Shown: positions 53,824 through 61,587 of the stretch, piece after piece
How positions within the stretch are numbered: the first letter of the stretch is position 1
How the letters are laid out: the number at the start of each line of letters is the position of its first letter
DNA from: Sphingopyxis sp.
Lineage (GTDB): Bacteria; Pseudomonadota; Alphaproteobacteria; Sphingomonadales; Sphingomonadaceae
DNA: 64,000 bases
Direction: 5' to 3'
Assembly (NCBI GenBank): GCA_016793775.1
Contig: JAEULK010000102.1
Coordinates: forward strand, 1-64,000
Program-made: the position numbers and the translations under genes
Notes under the pieces: generated by a model
What the model was told of the DNA's origin: nothing
What the model saw: the letters and a program-made list of their open reading frames with translations, nothing else
Database searches by the model: none

Positions 53824-54987
53824 TCAGTCGATCCCGAAGATCGCCGAACTGATCGTCGGCGCCCCCGGCCCGCCCGCAAGCAGGCACGTCCGCGCGCCCG
53901 CCACCGGGTTCGGGCTTTCGCCGCGCAGGCAGCGCACCGCCTCGACCGCGGTGACGAAGCCGTGGACGAAACCATGCGCCAGATTGCCGCCCGAGGTGTT
54001 CACCGGCAGCTTGCCCGACGGCGCGATCAGATTTTCGAAGCGCACGACCTCGGCGACATTCTCGTAACTGCAGAAGCCATGGTCGATCAGCGAAGCGATG
54101 CCCTGCGCGCTGAAATTCTCGTAGAGCTGGACGACGTCGATGTCGGCCGGCGTCAATCCCGCAGTACCGTACAGCCGCTCGCGGATCGCGCGGAAACCGG
54201 CGGTCGGATAGAGATCGGTCACATCATTCTCGAGCAGGTCGCCGTACCCCGCCTCGGTCCCCTGCGCGACCGACAGCAGCTTGACCGGCTTCTTCTTGAG
54301 GTCGCGCGCCATTTCGGTCGAGACGAGCAGGATCGCGCCTGCGCCGTCATTCTCGCGGCTGCAATCAAAGAGGTGGAAGGGCTCGGCGATGATCCGCGAG
54401 CCGCGGTACTCGTCATGGTCGAAGTCCTTGCCATAGGCCACAGCCTCGGGATTGCGGCTGCCGTGATAATAGGACGCACGGACCAGTTCTTCGCACAGTT
54501 CGTAGGGCACGCCATGATATTCGAACATCCGCTGCGCGCGCATCGCGCAGACCTGCGCAGGGGCGAGGATGCCCGATGAGACCATATGGTCATTCAAATG
54601 ATGCGCCATCACCGCTGCCGACAGCCGCCCGCTATTGCCCTCGACCAATGCGCGGAACACGACGACGGCGCGCGCCTGTCCGGTCAGGATCGCCGAGGCG
54701 GCGATGCCGAAGGCGCCCGCGATGCCGCCGCCGCCGCCGCCCCACACCTGCGCCGACCAGTTGATCGCCCTAGTGCCGAGGTCGGGCATCAGCCGCACCG
54801 GCTCATTCTTGTCGTCGCCATAGGAGACGAAGCCGTCGACGTCGGCAGGGTCGAAGCCCGCGTCCTCGCACGCATCGACGATGGCGCGAACGAGCACGCC
54901 GCGTTCGGGGACGGGCGCGGTGCCGCGCTTGTACTGGCGATAACCGACGCCGGCGGCGGCGACCAAGCCCGACAAATTGGGGTTCAT
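53824..54987 (-). CDS. Thiolase-fold lipid-transfer-like protein (Ltp2-type retro-aldolase candidate)
   Basis: A 387-residue thiolase-superfamily protein of the SCP-x/Ltp group. The C-terminal NTSGGNLAHGFVHG and the segment SRENDGAGAILLVSTE are typical. Where degradative thiolases carry the acyl-accepting Cys, the sequence reads NWSAQVWGGGGGGIAGAFG with no Cys, as in the Ltp2-type aldolases that cleave steroid side-chain CoA esters. The ATG at 54987 overlaps the stop of the DUF35 gene; Ltp2 works in complex with the DUF35 domain of ChsH2, so the pairing fits a retro-aldol lyase releasing a short acyl-CoA (inference). The frame is open to 55236 but the overlap start is clear. Confidence 0.82.
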   Translation of the reverse strand: MNPNLSGLVAAAGVGYRQYKRGTAPVPERGVLVRAIVDACEDAGFDPADVDGFVSYGDDKNEPVRLMPDLGTRAINWSAQVWGGGGGGIAGAFGIAASAILTGQARAVVVFRALVEGNSGRLSAAVMAHHLNDHMVSSGILAPAQVCAMRAQRMFEYHGVPYELCEELVRASYYHGSRNPEAVAYGKDFDHDEYRGSRIIAEPFHLFDCSRENDGAGAILLVSTEMARDLKKKPVKLLSVAQGTEAGYGDLLENDVTDLYPTAGFRAIRERLYGTAGLTPADIDVVQLYENFSAQGIASLIDHGFCSYENVAEVVRFENLIAPSGKLPVNTSGGNLAHGFVHGFVTAVEAVRCLRGESPNPVAGARTCLLAGGPGAPTISSAIFGID

Positions 54988-55394
54988 AAGAGCCTCCAGC
55001 GACTGGCGGGAATCTGCGCGTCGCCGAAGGCGGTACGCGCGATGGTGCCGGTGACGGGGGCGCCGATCCTGAGGCCCGTTTCGTCGCCTTCGAGCACGCC
55101 GACCAAGCGGACCGGCACCGTGTCGAGCGTGACGATCAGTGTCGCGAAAGGCTTGGCGAAGGCTTCGGTACCACCGAACGGATGGTGGGTGCGGGTGTAG
55201 GTGAATACGGTGCCGGCCAGTGACTGTTCCACCCATTCATGGTCCCAGCCGCCGCAACTGCCGCAGCGCCACACCGCGGGCCAATGCCATTGGCCGCATC
55301 CTTTGCAGCGCGGCAGTTCGAGCCGCCCTTCCAGAAGCGCGTCCCAATAGCGCCCCTCGGCGCCGATCGGTCCCGTTGCCGAATGATAGGCCAT
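54984..55394 (-). CDS. DUF35 OB-fold zinc-ribbon protein
   Basis: A 136-residue protein with the zinc ribbon C30-x2-C33 ... C44-x2-C47 (CKGC, CGSC) followed by the acyl-CoA-binding OB-fold domain (GTVFTYTRTHHPFGG, VPVRLVGVLEG). These proteins bind acyl-CoA and assist a partner thiolase or aldolase. It is translationally coupled to the Ltp-like gene downstream. Unlike some ChsH2 proteins it has no MaoC hydratase domain fused to it. A motif-A site lies 54 bases upstream, in the divergent interval with the EthD-like gene. Confidence 0.88.
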   Translation of the reverse strand: MAYHSATGPIGAEGRYWDALLEGRLELPRCKGCGQWHWPAVWRCGSCGGWDHEWVEQSLAGTVFTYTRTHHPFGGTEAFAKPFATLIVTLDTVPVRLVGVLEGDETGLRIGAPVTGTIARTAFGDAQIPASRWRLL

Positions 55395-55448
55395 TCGCCC
55401 CTGCCATCCTTTCCCGCCCGCGTTCGCTGCGAGCCATTGCCATCATTT

Positions 55449-55465
55449 ATCTACACTATATAGAT
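55449..55465. promoter_or_regulatory. Putative operator, motif A
   Basis: ATCTA-CACTATA-TAGAT has perfect 5-bp arms and sits midway between the divergent DUF35 (start 55394) and EthD-like (start 55534) genes. It is 42 kb from the other perfect motif-A site. Confidence 0.6.
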
Positions 55466-55533
55466 TCGATGTCGACGTGCAATGGTGAAGTGCGCGGGAC
55501 GCGACAAGGTCCGCGCCGATGGGAGAGTTGACG

Positions 55534-55905
55534 ATGCTGCGAGTGACCTTTTGCCTGAAGCGGCTGCCAGGGATGACGCGCGAGGAGTTTCAGGATTATT
55601 GGCGGAACCGCCATGCCCCGTTGGTCAGGGAGCATGCCGCGGCGCTGGGCATCCGTAAATATGTCCAGTCGCACAGCCTGAGCCTGCCCGGTGCCTTTCC
55701 GCTGGCCGAGGTTCGCGGCTCTGTCGGCCTCGATTTCGACGGCGTGGCGCAGCTGTGGTGGGACGATATGGCGAGCTTTGCCGCCGCGGGATCGACCGAG
55801 GCGGGGCGCGTCGCGGGCGCGTTGCTGCTCGCGGACGAGAGGAAATTCATCGACCTGCCGAATTCGCCGATCTTCCTCTCGGAAGATTTTCAGGTCATCG
55901 ATTAG
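55534..55905 (+). CDS. EthD-domain protein
   Basis: A 123-residue dimeric alpha-beta barrel-type protein. The EthD signature is seen in CLKRLPGMTREEFQDYWRNRH followed by a later FDGVAQLWWDDMASFAAA. EthD proteins are small, often found in P450 or oxygenase catabolic operons, with no settled activity. An ATG at 55519 is also in frame, but GGGAGAG is placed correctly for the ATG at 55534. It is divergent from the DUF35/Ltp-like operon and meets the CaiB gene tail to tail with a 4-base antisense overlap. Confidence 0.8.
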   Translation: MLRVTFCLKRLPGMTREEFQDYWRNRHAPLVREHAAALGIRKYVQSHSLSLPGAFPLAEVRGSVGLDFDGVAQLWWDDMASFAAAGSTEAGRVAGALLLADERKFIDLPNSPIFLSEDFQVID

Positions 55906-58187
55906 CCCGTCGCGGTGACGGGGTGGGAGCTCGCCATATGCGCCTCGGCCTGCCGCCGCGTCGCCTCGGCGAGCGGTTCGAGTATGGCATCGATCTTCAA
56001 TGCCGCAATGCCCGCCGCGTCGATGCCGAGCCAGTCGGCGATGACCTCTTCGCTCTGCTCGCCGCTGAGCGGCGCGGGGCGGAGCGGCGGGGCGGGCAGG
56101 TCGGCGGTGCGGACGACATAGGCGTCGCCGACGACCTTCTCCTGCAACCAGGGATGATCCTCGATCCGGTAAAATCCGCGCGCGCGGAAATAGGGGAAGT
56201 CGGGAAGTTCGACGAGGCGCAGCATCGGCGCGGCGGCAATGCCCGCCGCCTGCAATGTCTCCGCCGTTTCATGCTGGTTGCGGCCGGTCGTCCAGGCTTC
56301 GATCGCCGCGTCGATTTCGCCCCGCGCGGCGAGGCGTTTGGCGGGGCTGTCGAAGACCGAACCTTCGTCATAGCCGATCGCCGTGCACAGCTTCGCCCAG
56401 TCGCCATCGCCCTCGATCGTGATAACGCACCATTCGTCGCTGCCGGCTGTGCGATACACGCCCCACGGCCAGTCCGTGGGCGCGCCGCCCGCGGGCGTGC
56501 CGCGCACGACATCGGCGGCGAAATGGCCGATCATCACCTCCGACTGCGCGACCTTGGCGACCCCGCCCAACCCGGTGCGCAGGCGGCGGATCAGCAGCGC
56601 CGCGACCCCGATCGCGCAGATGCGCCCCGCGACATGGTCGGGATAGACGGTGATCGAATCGCTGAAGCTCAAAGGATCGTCGGGATAGCGCCAGGCGAGT
56701 GTCAGCCCGGTCGAGGCGCGCACCAGCGGGCCATAACCCATACGCCCGCTCCACGGCCCTGTGTCACCGAACGCCGAGCTTTCGGACACGACGAGGCGCG
56801 GGTTGACCCTGCGCAGCTCGGCTTCGCCGAGGCCCAGCTTTTCCATCGTGCCCGGCTTGAAATTCGAACAGACGACGTCGGCCTGTCGCACCATGTCGAG
56901 GAACAGGTCGCGACCTGCGTCGCTGCGCAGGTTGATGCCCAGGCTGCGCTTGTTGCGATGGCCGGCGGCGAAGCTAACCGACATGCCATGCTCCAGATAG
57001 GATTGGCGGCTGCCGTCGGGAAAGGCGCCGCTCTCGATCTTGATCACATCGGCGCCGAGGTCGCCGAGCAGCCGCGCGCCCTCGGCGCCGACCACGATCA
57101 CGCCGAGGTCGAGGACCTTGAGGTCGCCGAACGGGGCGAGGGGGGCGGCGGTGGCGGCGGGAAAGCTCGCCGCTTCGGGCGCGGTCAGCGGTCCCATGCG
57201 CGCGCCGTCGATGGTCAGGAACCCATTGGGCAGCCGCGTGCCGTCGTCGAGCGTCGCCACCGCCTCGCGTGCTGCGGCATGGTCGCTGTCGAGAAACTCG
57301 CCGAGCGTCAGCACCGACGCGATCGGCACGCCGTGCCGCTGGCCCTCGCCCTCGAGGTCGATGCGACGCTTGTCGGCGAAAAATCCGGCGATGTAAGGGA
57401 GGAGTTCGGCCGATGCATAACGGTGCGAGGTGCGGTCGAAGTCGGGCGAGGCGAATTGTTCGGGTTCGCCCATCCACTGGAACATGCCGCGCCACTGGCG
57501 CTTGGCAAGCAGGCAGATGCGCACATAGCCGTCGGCGCAGCGCAGGATCGGATATTGGAAGCCCGCGCGGGGGCGGTCGCGCATCAGCAGCCCGACGGGT
57601 TTGCCCATCGTCGCGCTGCCGTTGATGCCGAAACCCGGATCGAGCCCCTGCACCGCGCCGTCGAGCGCCGCGAAATCGAAATGCGCGCCTTCGCCGCCGC
57701 CGAGGCTCCGGTAGAGCGCTCCGAGCAAGGCGAACACCGCCTGCGGCGCCGCGCATTGATAGGCGAGCTCGCCGGGCGGCAGCAGCGGCTCGCGCCCGCG
57801 GATGCCCGAGCGCGACAGCACCGCCGACAGCGCGTGGAGCACCGGTCCGGTCGCGCGCCAGTCCGCCAGCGGACCGTCCGCGCCGAAATCGCTGACCGCC
57901 ATTGTGACGAGGGCGGGGCGGGCCTTGCGGATTGCCGCGAGGTCGATTCCCGATGCCGCGTCGGCGATCACGACATGCGCGCGATCGAGGACGGGCGAGG
58001 CCCTGTCCGGTCCTTTGGCATGCAGGCGCTTGCCCGCATGAACGACGATCCACTCCGCGCTCTGGCTTCCGTCGGGCGCGAAGGCATCGACCTCTGCGCC
58101 CAGGTCGGCCAGATAACGCCCGATCATCGCCAGTGGACCGCGCACGCTTTCGACGACTCGAATGCCTGAAAGCGGGCGGTTGGACAT
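55902..58187 (-). CDS. Double-domain CaiB/BaiF CoA-transferase-like protein
   Basis: A 761-residue protein with two complete type III CoA-transferase-like domains in tandem, about residues 1-345 and 352-761. Each has its own start-of-domain motif: GRYLADLGAEVDAF and ARLLGDLGADVIKIE. In the second domain D517 (VYPDHVAG) fits the catalytic Asp. In the first, the matching place reads AYQCA, so the nucleophile is apparently lost. A normal family member has about 400 residues and works as an interlaced dimer, so the fusion may be a pseudo-heterodimer with one active site. It is divergent from the acyl-CoA dehydrogenase pair at 58350, with motif C between. Confidence 0.85.
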   Translation of the reverse strand: MSNRPLSGIRVVESVRGPLAMIGRYLADLGAEVDAFAPDGSQSAEWIVVHAGKRLHAKGPDRASPVLDRAHVVIADAASGIDLAAIRKARPALVTMAVSDFGADGPLADWRATGPVLHALSAVLSRSGIRGREPLLPPGELAYQCAAPQAVFALLGALYRSLGGGEGAHFDFAALDGAVQGLDPGFGINGSATMGKPVGLLMRDRPRAGFQYPILRCADGYVRICLLAKRQWRGMFQWMGEPEQFASPDFDRTSHRYASAELLPYIAGFFADKRRIDLEGEGQRHGVPIASVLTLGEFLDSDHAAAREAVATLDDGTRLPNGFLTIDGARMGPLTAPEAASFPAATAAPLAPFGDLKVLDLGVIVVGAEGARLLGDLGADVIKIESGAFPDGSRQSYLEHGMSVSFAAGHRNKRSLGINLRSDAGRDLFLDMVRQADVVCSNFKPGTMEKLGLGEAELRRVNPRLVVSESSAFGDTGPWSGRMGYGPLVRASTGLTLAWRYPDDPLSFSDSITVYPDHVAGRICAIGVAALLIRRLRTGLGGVAKVAQSEVMIGHFAADVVRGTPAGGAPTDWPWGVYRTAGSDEWCVITIEGDGDWAKLCTAIGYDEGSVFDSPAKRLAARGEIDAAIEAWTTGRNQHETAETLQAAGIAAAPMLRLVELPDFPYFRARGFYRIEDHPWLQEKVVGDAYVVRTADLPAPPLRPAPLSGEQSEEVIADWLGIDAAGIAALKIDAILEPLAEATRRQAEAHMASSHPVTATG

Positions 58188-58280
58188 GGGCTTACCCTTC
58201 TGTTTTGGCAGGCGACCGGGCCAAAATGCGGTCTCCCTCGATCGTCGGCGCTTGCCATATCCAGGATGCGAAGAAAAGTT

Positions 58281-58296
58281 AATTAATCGACTAATT
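58281..58296. promoter_or_regulatory. Putative operator, motif C (best palindrome)
   Basis: AATTAATCGACTAATT matches the consensus at all 16 positions, with only the two bases flanking TCGA breaking symmetry. It is in the divergent interval between the double-domain CaiB gene (start 58187) and the acyl-CoA dehydrogenase gene (start 58350). Confidence 0.65.
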
Positions 58297-58349
58297 CGTT
58301 TTGCGACGACTGCCTTCTATGATAGCGGGCACGCCACGGAGAGCTGCCG

Positions 58350-59450
58350 ATGGACTTCATTTTCACCGACGATCAGCGCCAGTTGCGTGACGCGCTGCGC
58401 GGCTATCTGGCGCGCAACAACGGTTTTTCCGTTCGCACGGCAACGGCGCGTAGCGCCTCGGGCTGGAGCGACTCGCTATGGCGCGGGCTTGCGGGCGACT
58501 TGGGCATTTTGGGCCTGCTTGCGCCCGAAGCTGCGCGTGGCATCGGCGGCAATGCGACCGACATGATGGTCGTGATGGAAGAGCTTGGCGCCAATCTGCT
58601 CGTCGAACCCTATCTCGAAACCGCGGTTATCGGAGCGTCGGCGTTTGGGGCCGCGCACGCGGCGGAACTGGCGGGGATCGCAACCGGCGACCTGCGGATC
58701 GCCTTTGCCTGGGCCGAGGCGGGGACGCGTTTCGACCGTTTGCCGCGCGATACGATCGCGCTCCGCACGACGGTCGGATGGCGGCTCGACGGGGGCAAGA
58801 TCGTGGTGACCGCGGCGCCGATGGCGACGCATTTCCTCGTCACCGCGCGCATCGGCGACGAGCCCGCGCTGTTCTTGGTCGAAGCCGGCGCGACCGGCAT
58901 TTCGCAGCACGCCTTCCCGACCATCGACGGCCGCCGCGCCGCCGACGTCACCCTGGACGCCGTGGCGGTGCCCGATGGCGCGCTCGTTGCGCGCGGCGGC
59001 GAAGCGATCGAGCGATTGTGCGACATCGCCACTGCGATGCTGGGCGCCGAGGCGCTCGGCGTGATGCGCGTGATGCTCGACGACACCATCGCCTTCACCA
59101 AGGAGCGCCGCCAGTTCGGACAGGCGATCGCGTCGTTCCAGGTGCTCCAGCACCGCATGGTCGATATGTATATGCAGCTCGAGCTTGCGACCTCGGCGGT
59201 CTACCGCGCGGTGCTCAGCCTCGACGCGGAGCCGGTCGAGCGCGCACGCGCGGTGTCGGCGATGAAGGTGATGGTGGCGGCCGCGTGCCGCTTCATCGGC
59301 CAGAATGCGATCCAGCTCCACGGCGGCATGGGCATGACCGACGAAGTCGCGGTGACCCATTATTTCCGCCGCGCCACCGTCATCGAAAGCGAGTTCGGTT
59401 CGGCCGACTGGCACCGCCGCCGCTTCGCTGCCTTGTCGCGCGCGGCCTGA
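58350..59450 (+). CDS. Acyl-CoA dehydrogenase family protein, small subunit of pair 2
   Basis: A 366-residue acyl-CoA dehydrogenase-fold protein. Standard C-terminal segments are FTKERRQFGQAIASFQVLQHRMVDMY and IQLHGGMGMTDEVAVTHYF; the N-terminal two-thirds are divergent. It pairs with the 407-residue protein 12 bases downstream, reproducing the small/large arrangement at 41431-43634 with gene order reversed relative to transcription. The heterotetramer idea follows from FadE28/FadE29-type steroid enzymes. Start: ATG at 58350, with GAGAGCTG upstream. Confidence 0.87.
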   Translation: MDFIFTDDQRQLRDALRGYLARNNGFSVRTATARSASGWSDSLWRGLAGDLGILGLLAPEAARGIGGNATDMMVVMEELGANLLVEPYLETAVIGASAFGAAHAAELAGIATGDLRIAFAWAEAGTRFDRLPRDTIALRTTVGWRLDGGKIVVTAAPMATHFLVTARIGDEPALFLVEAGATGISQHAFPTIDGRRAADVTLDAVAVPDGALVARGGEAIERLCDIATAMLGAEALGVMRVMLDDTIAFTKERRQFGQAIASFQVLQHRMVDMYMQLELATSAVYRAVLSLDAEPVERARAVSAMKVMVAAACRFIGQNAIQLHGGMGMTDEVAVTHYFRRATVIESEFGSADWHRRRFAALSRAA

Positions 59451-59462
59451 GGGAGGAAGCCG

Positions 59463-60686
59463 ATGGATATCGCCTGGAGCGCCGAAGAAGTCGCCTTTCA
59501 GGGCGAAGTACGCGCCTTTCTCGGCGACAAGCTGACCGACGATCTGCGCGCGAGCGGGGCGCATATGACTAGCGTTTATGCCGATCCGGGCCATGCCCGC
59601 GCGTGGCAGGCGATATTGCACGAAAAAGGCTGGGTCGCGCCGGCCTGGCCCGTCGAGCATGGCGGTACCGGCTGGAGCCTCGCGCAGCGTTATATCTGGC
59701 AGCGCGAACGCATCGCCGCGGGCGCGCCGCCGGTGTCGCCGATGGGCGTGCAGATGTGCGGCCCTGCGATTATCGGCCACGGCAGCGACGAACAAAAGGC
59801 CTTCTTCCTCCCGCGCATGCTGTCGGGCGAGCATTTCTGGTGTCAGGGCTATTCCGAGACCGGCTCGGGCTCCGACCTCGCCAGCCTGCAATGCCGCGCC
59901 GAGGAGGATGGCGACGATCTGATCGTGACCGGCCAGAAGCTGTGGAGTACGCACGCGCACGCGGCCAACTGGGGCTTCTTCCTCGTCCGCACCGCGACGC
60001 TCGACCGGCCGCAAAAGGGCATTACGTTCCTGCTGATCGACATGACCAGCCCTGGGGTCACCGTCGTTCCCACGGTGTCGCCCGCCGGCGAGAATATCCA
60101 GAACGAGATTTTCCTCGACGCGGTGCGCGTGCCCAAGGCGAATGTCGTGGGCGCGATCGGTGATGGCTGGACCGTCGCCAAATATCTGCTCGAATTCGAG
60201 CGCGGCGGCGCGGCCTATGCGCCGGGGCTGCAGATCGATCTCGACGAGATCAAGCAGTTTGCCAGCGAAGTGCGCGGCGACGAGGGCGGGCGGCTGATCG
60301 ACGACGCTGCTTTCGCCGATGCGATCGCACAGGCGCGGATCGACGTGATGGCGCTCGAAATATTCGAATTCCGCGCGATGAGCGATGCCGGAGCGGGGCG
60401 CTATCCGCACGCGATCCCGTCGCTGATGAAGATCCGCGGCACCGAATTGCAGCAGCGGATAACGGAACTCCGCCTGCTCGCGGCGGGGCGATACGGCATG
60501 GCCTATCAGCCGCAGGCCGGGGTTTCGGCGGGACCGGTGCATTTTCCGCACGGCGAGGACGCTTTCGTCGGCCCGCGCGAGGCGGCGATCGCGCCGATGC
60601 GCTACGTCAGCGAGCGCGCCGCGTCGATCTATGCCGGCACCAACGAGATCCAGCGCAACATCATCGCCAAAATAATGGGCCTCTGA
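59463..60686 (+). CDS. Acyl-CoA dehydrogenase, large subunit of pair 2
   Basis: A 407-residue acyl-CoA dehydrogenase with GYSETGSGSDLASL (about 130-143), VTGQKLWSTHAHAANW and the C-terminal IYAGTNEIQRNIIAKIMGL. Compared with pair 1 it has STHAH where that has TSGAH, and a longer middle region. It should desaturate an acyl-CoA together with the preceding subunit, passing electrons to ETF. GAGGGAGGAAG precedes the ATG. An enoyl-CoA hydratase follows after 17 bases, matching the next beta-oxidation step. Confidence 0.9.
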   Translation: MDIAWSAEEVAFQGEVRAFLGDKLTDDLRASGAHMTSVYADPGHARAWQAILHEKGWVAPAWPVEHGGTGWSLAQRYIWQRERIAAGAPPVSPMGVQMCGPAIIGHGSDEQKAFFLPRMLSGEHFWCQGYSETGSGSDLASLQCRAEEDGDDLIVTGQKLWSTHAHAANWGFFLVRTATLDRPQKGITFLLIDMTSPGVTVVPTVSPAGENIQNEIFLDAVRVPKANVVGAIGDGWTVAKYLLEFERGGAAYAPGLQIDLDEIKQFASEVRGDEGGRLIDDAAFADAIAQARIDVMALEIFEFRAMSDAGAGRYPHAIPSLMKIRGTELQQRITELRLLAAGRYGMAYQPQAGVSAGPVHFPHGEDAFVGPREAAIAPMRYVSERAASIYAGTNEIQRNIIAKIMGL

Positions 60687-60703
60687 AAACCGGAGTAGAC
60701 AAG

Positions 60704-61501
60704 ATGACCGACACCCCCGCCGTGCTCGCCGAACGCCGCGGTCCTATCCTGATCCTGACGATCAACCGCCCCGAGGCGCGCAACGCCGTCAACGCCGCGG
60801 TCCATGTCGGGCTGGGCGAGGGGCTCGAACAGGCCGAGGCCGATCCCGAAATCCGCGTCGTGATCGTCACCGGCGCGGGCGACCAGGCCTTTTGCGCAGG
60901 CGCCGATCTCAAAGCCCTGTCGCGCGGCGAGCGGCTCGAACCCGAGGACAGGGCGCAGCGCGCCTGGGGTTTCGCGGGCTTCGTCCGCCATCCGATCGGC
61001 AAGCCGATTATCGCCGCGGTCAACGGCTTTGCGCTCGGCGGCGGCACCGAACTCGCGCTGGCCTCGGACCTGGTGATCGCCGCCGACCATGCGCAATTCG
61101 GGCTGCCCGAGGTCAAGCGCGGGATCATCGCCGCGGCGGGCGGCGCGTTTCGCATCGTCCAGCAATTGCCGCAAAAGGTCGCGATGCAGCTGCTGCTGAC
61201 CGGCGAGCCGATCTCGGCGCAGCGTGCGCTCGATCTCGGCCTCGCGAACGAGGTGGTGCCGCTCGACAAGCTGATGGACACCGCGCTCGATTATGCCGAA
61301 CGCATCGCGGTCAACGCCCCGCTCGCGGTGCAGGCGAGCAAGCGTATCGCGATGGGCATCGCCGAAGGGCGTATCGCCAGCGACGACGATTATTGGGAAG
61401 CGAACAAGCGCGAAACGCGCGTCGTCTTCACCTCCGAAGACTCGCGCGAAGGCCCGCGCGCCTTCGCCGAAAAGCGCCAGCCTGTGTGGAAGGCGCGCTG
61501 A
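60704..61501 (+). CDS. Enoyl-CoA hydratase/isomerase family protein 3
   Basis: A 265-residue crotonase-fold protein. Oxyanion-hole segments are QAFCAGADLKAL (about 64-75) and VNGFALGGGTELALASDL (about 106-123); both catalytic Glu positions of classical enoyl-CoA hydratases appear available (GGGTE and LPEVKRGIIAAAGG). It would hydrate the product of acyl-CoA dehydrogenase pair 2, with which it forms an operon. It is the most canonical hydratase of the three in the window. The stop is followed closely by the TetR 5 gene. Confidence 0.9.
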   Translation: MTDTPAVLAERRGPILILTINRPEARNAVNAAVHVGLGEGLEQAEADPEIRVVIVTGAGDQAFCAGADLKALSRGERLEPEDRAQRAWGFAGFVRHPIGKPIIAAVNGFALGGGTELALASDLVIAADHAQFGLPEVKRGIIAAAGGAFRIVQQLPQKVAMQLLLTGEPISAQRALDLGLANEVVPLDKLMDTALDYAERIAVNAPLAVQASKRIAMGIAEGRIASDDDYWEANKRETRVVFTSEDSREGPRAFAEKRQPVWKAR

Positions 61502-61587
61502 CGAAGATGCTCGCGATCCTCGCGGCTGGCCAATCGCGCTTCGTCATGGCATCTGTCGGCCTAATGCCGATAGGGAAAGGGACAGCT

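Noticed and set aside
58476..60551. 691-codon minus-strand open frame opposite the second acyl-CoA dehydrogenase pair
   Set aside because: Shadow frame from GC-rich codon bias; the plus-strand proteins carry complete acyl-CoA dehydrogenase motifs.
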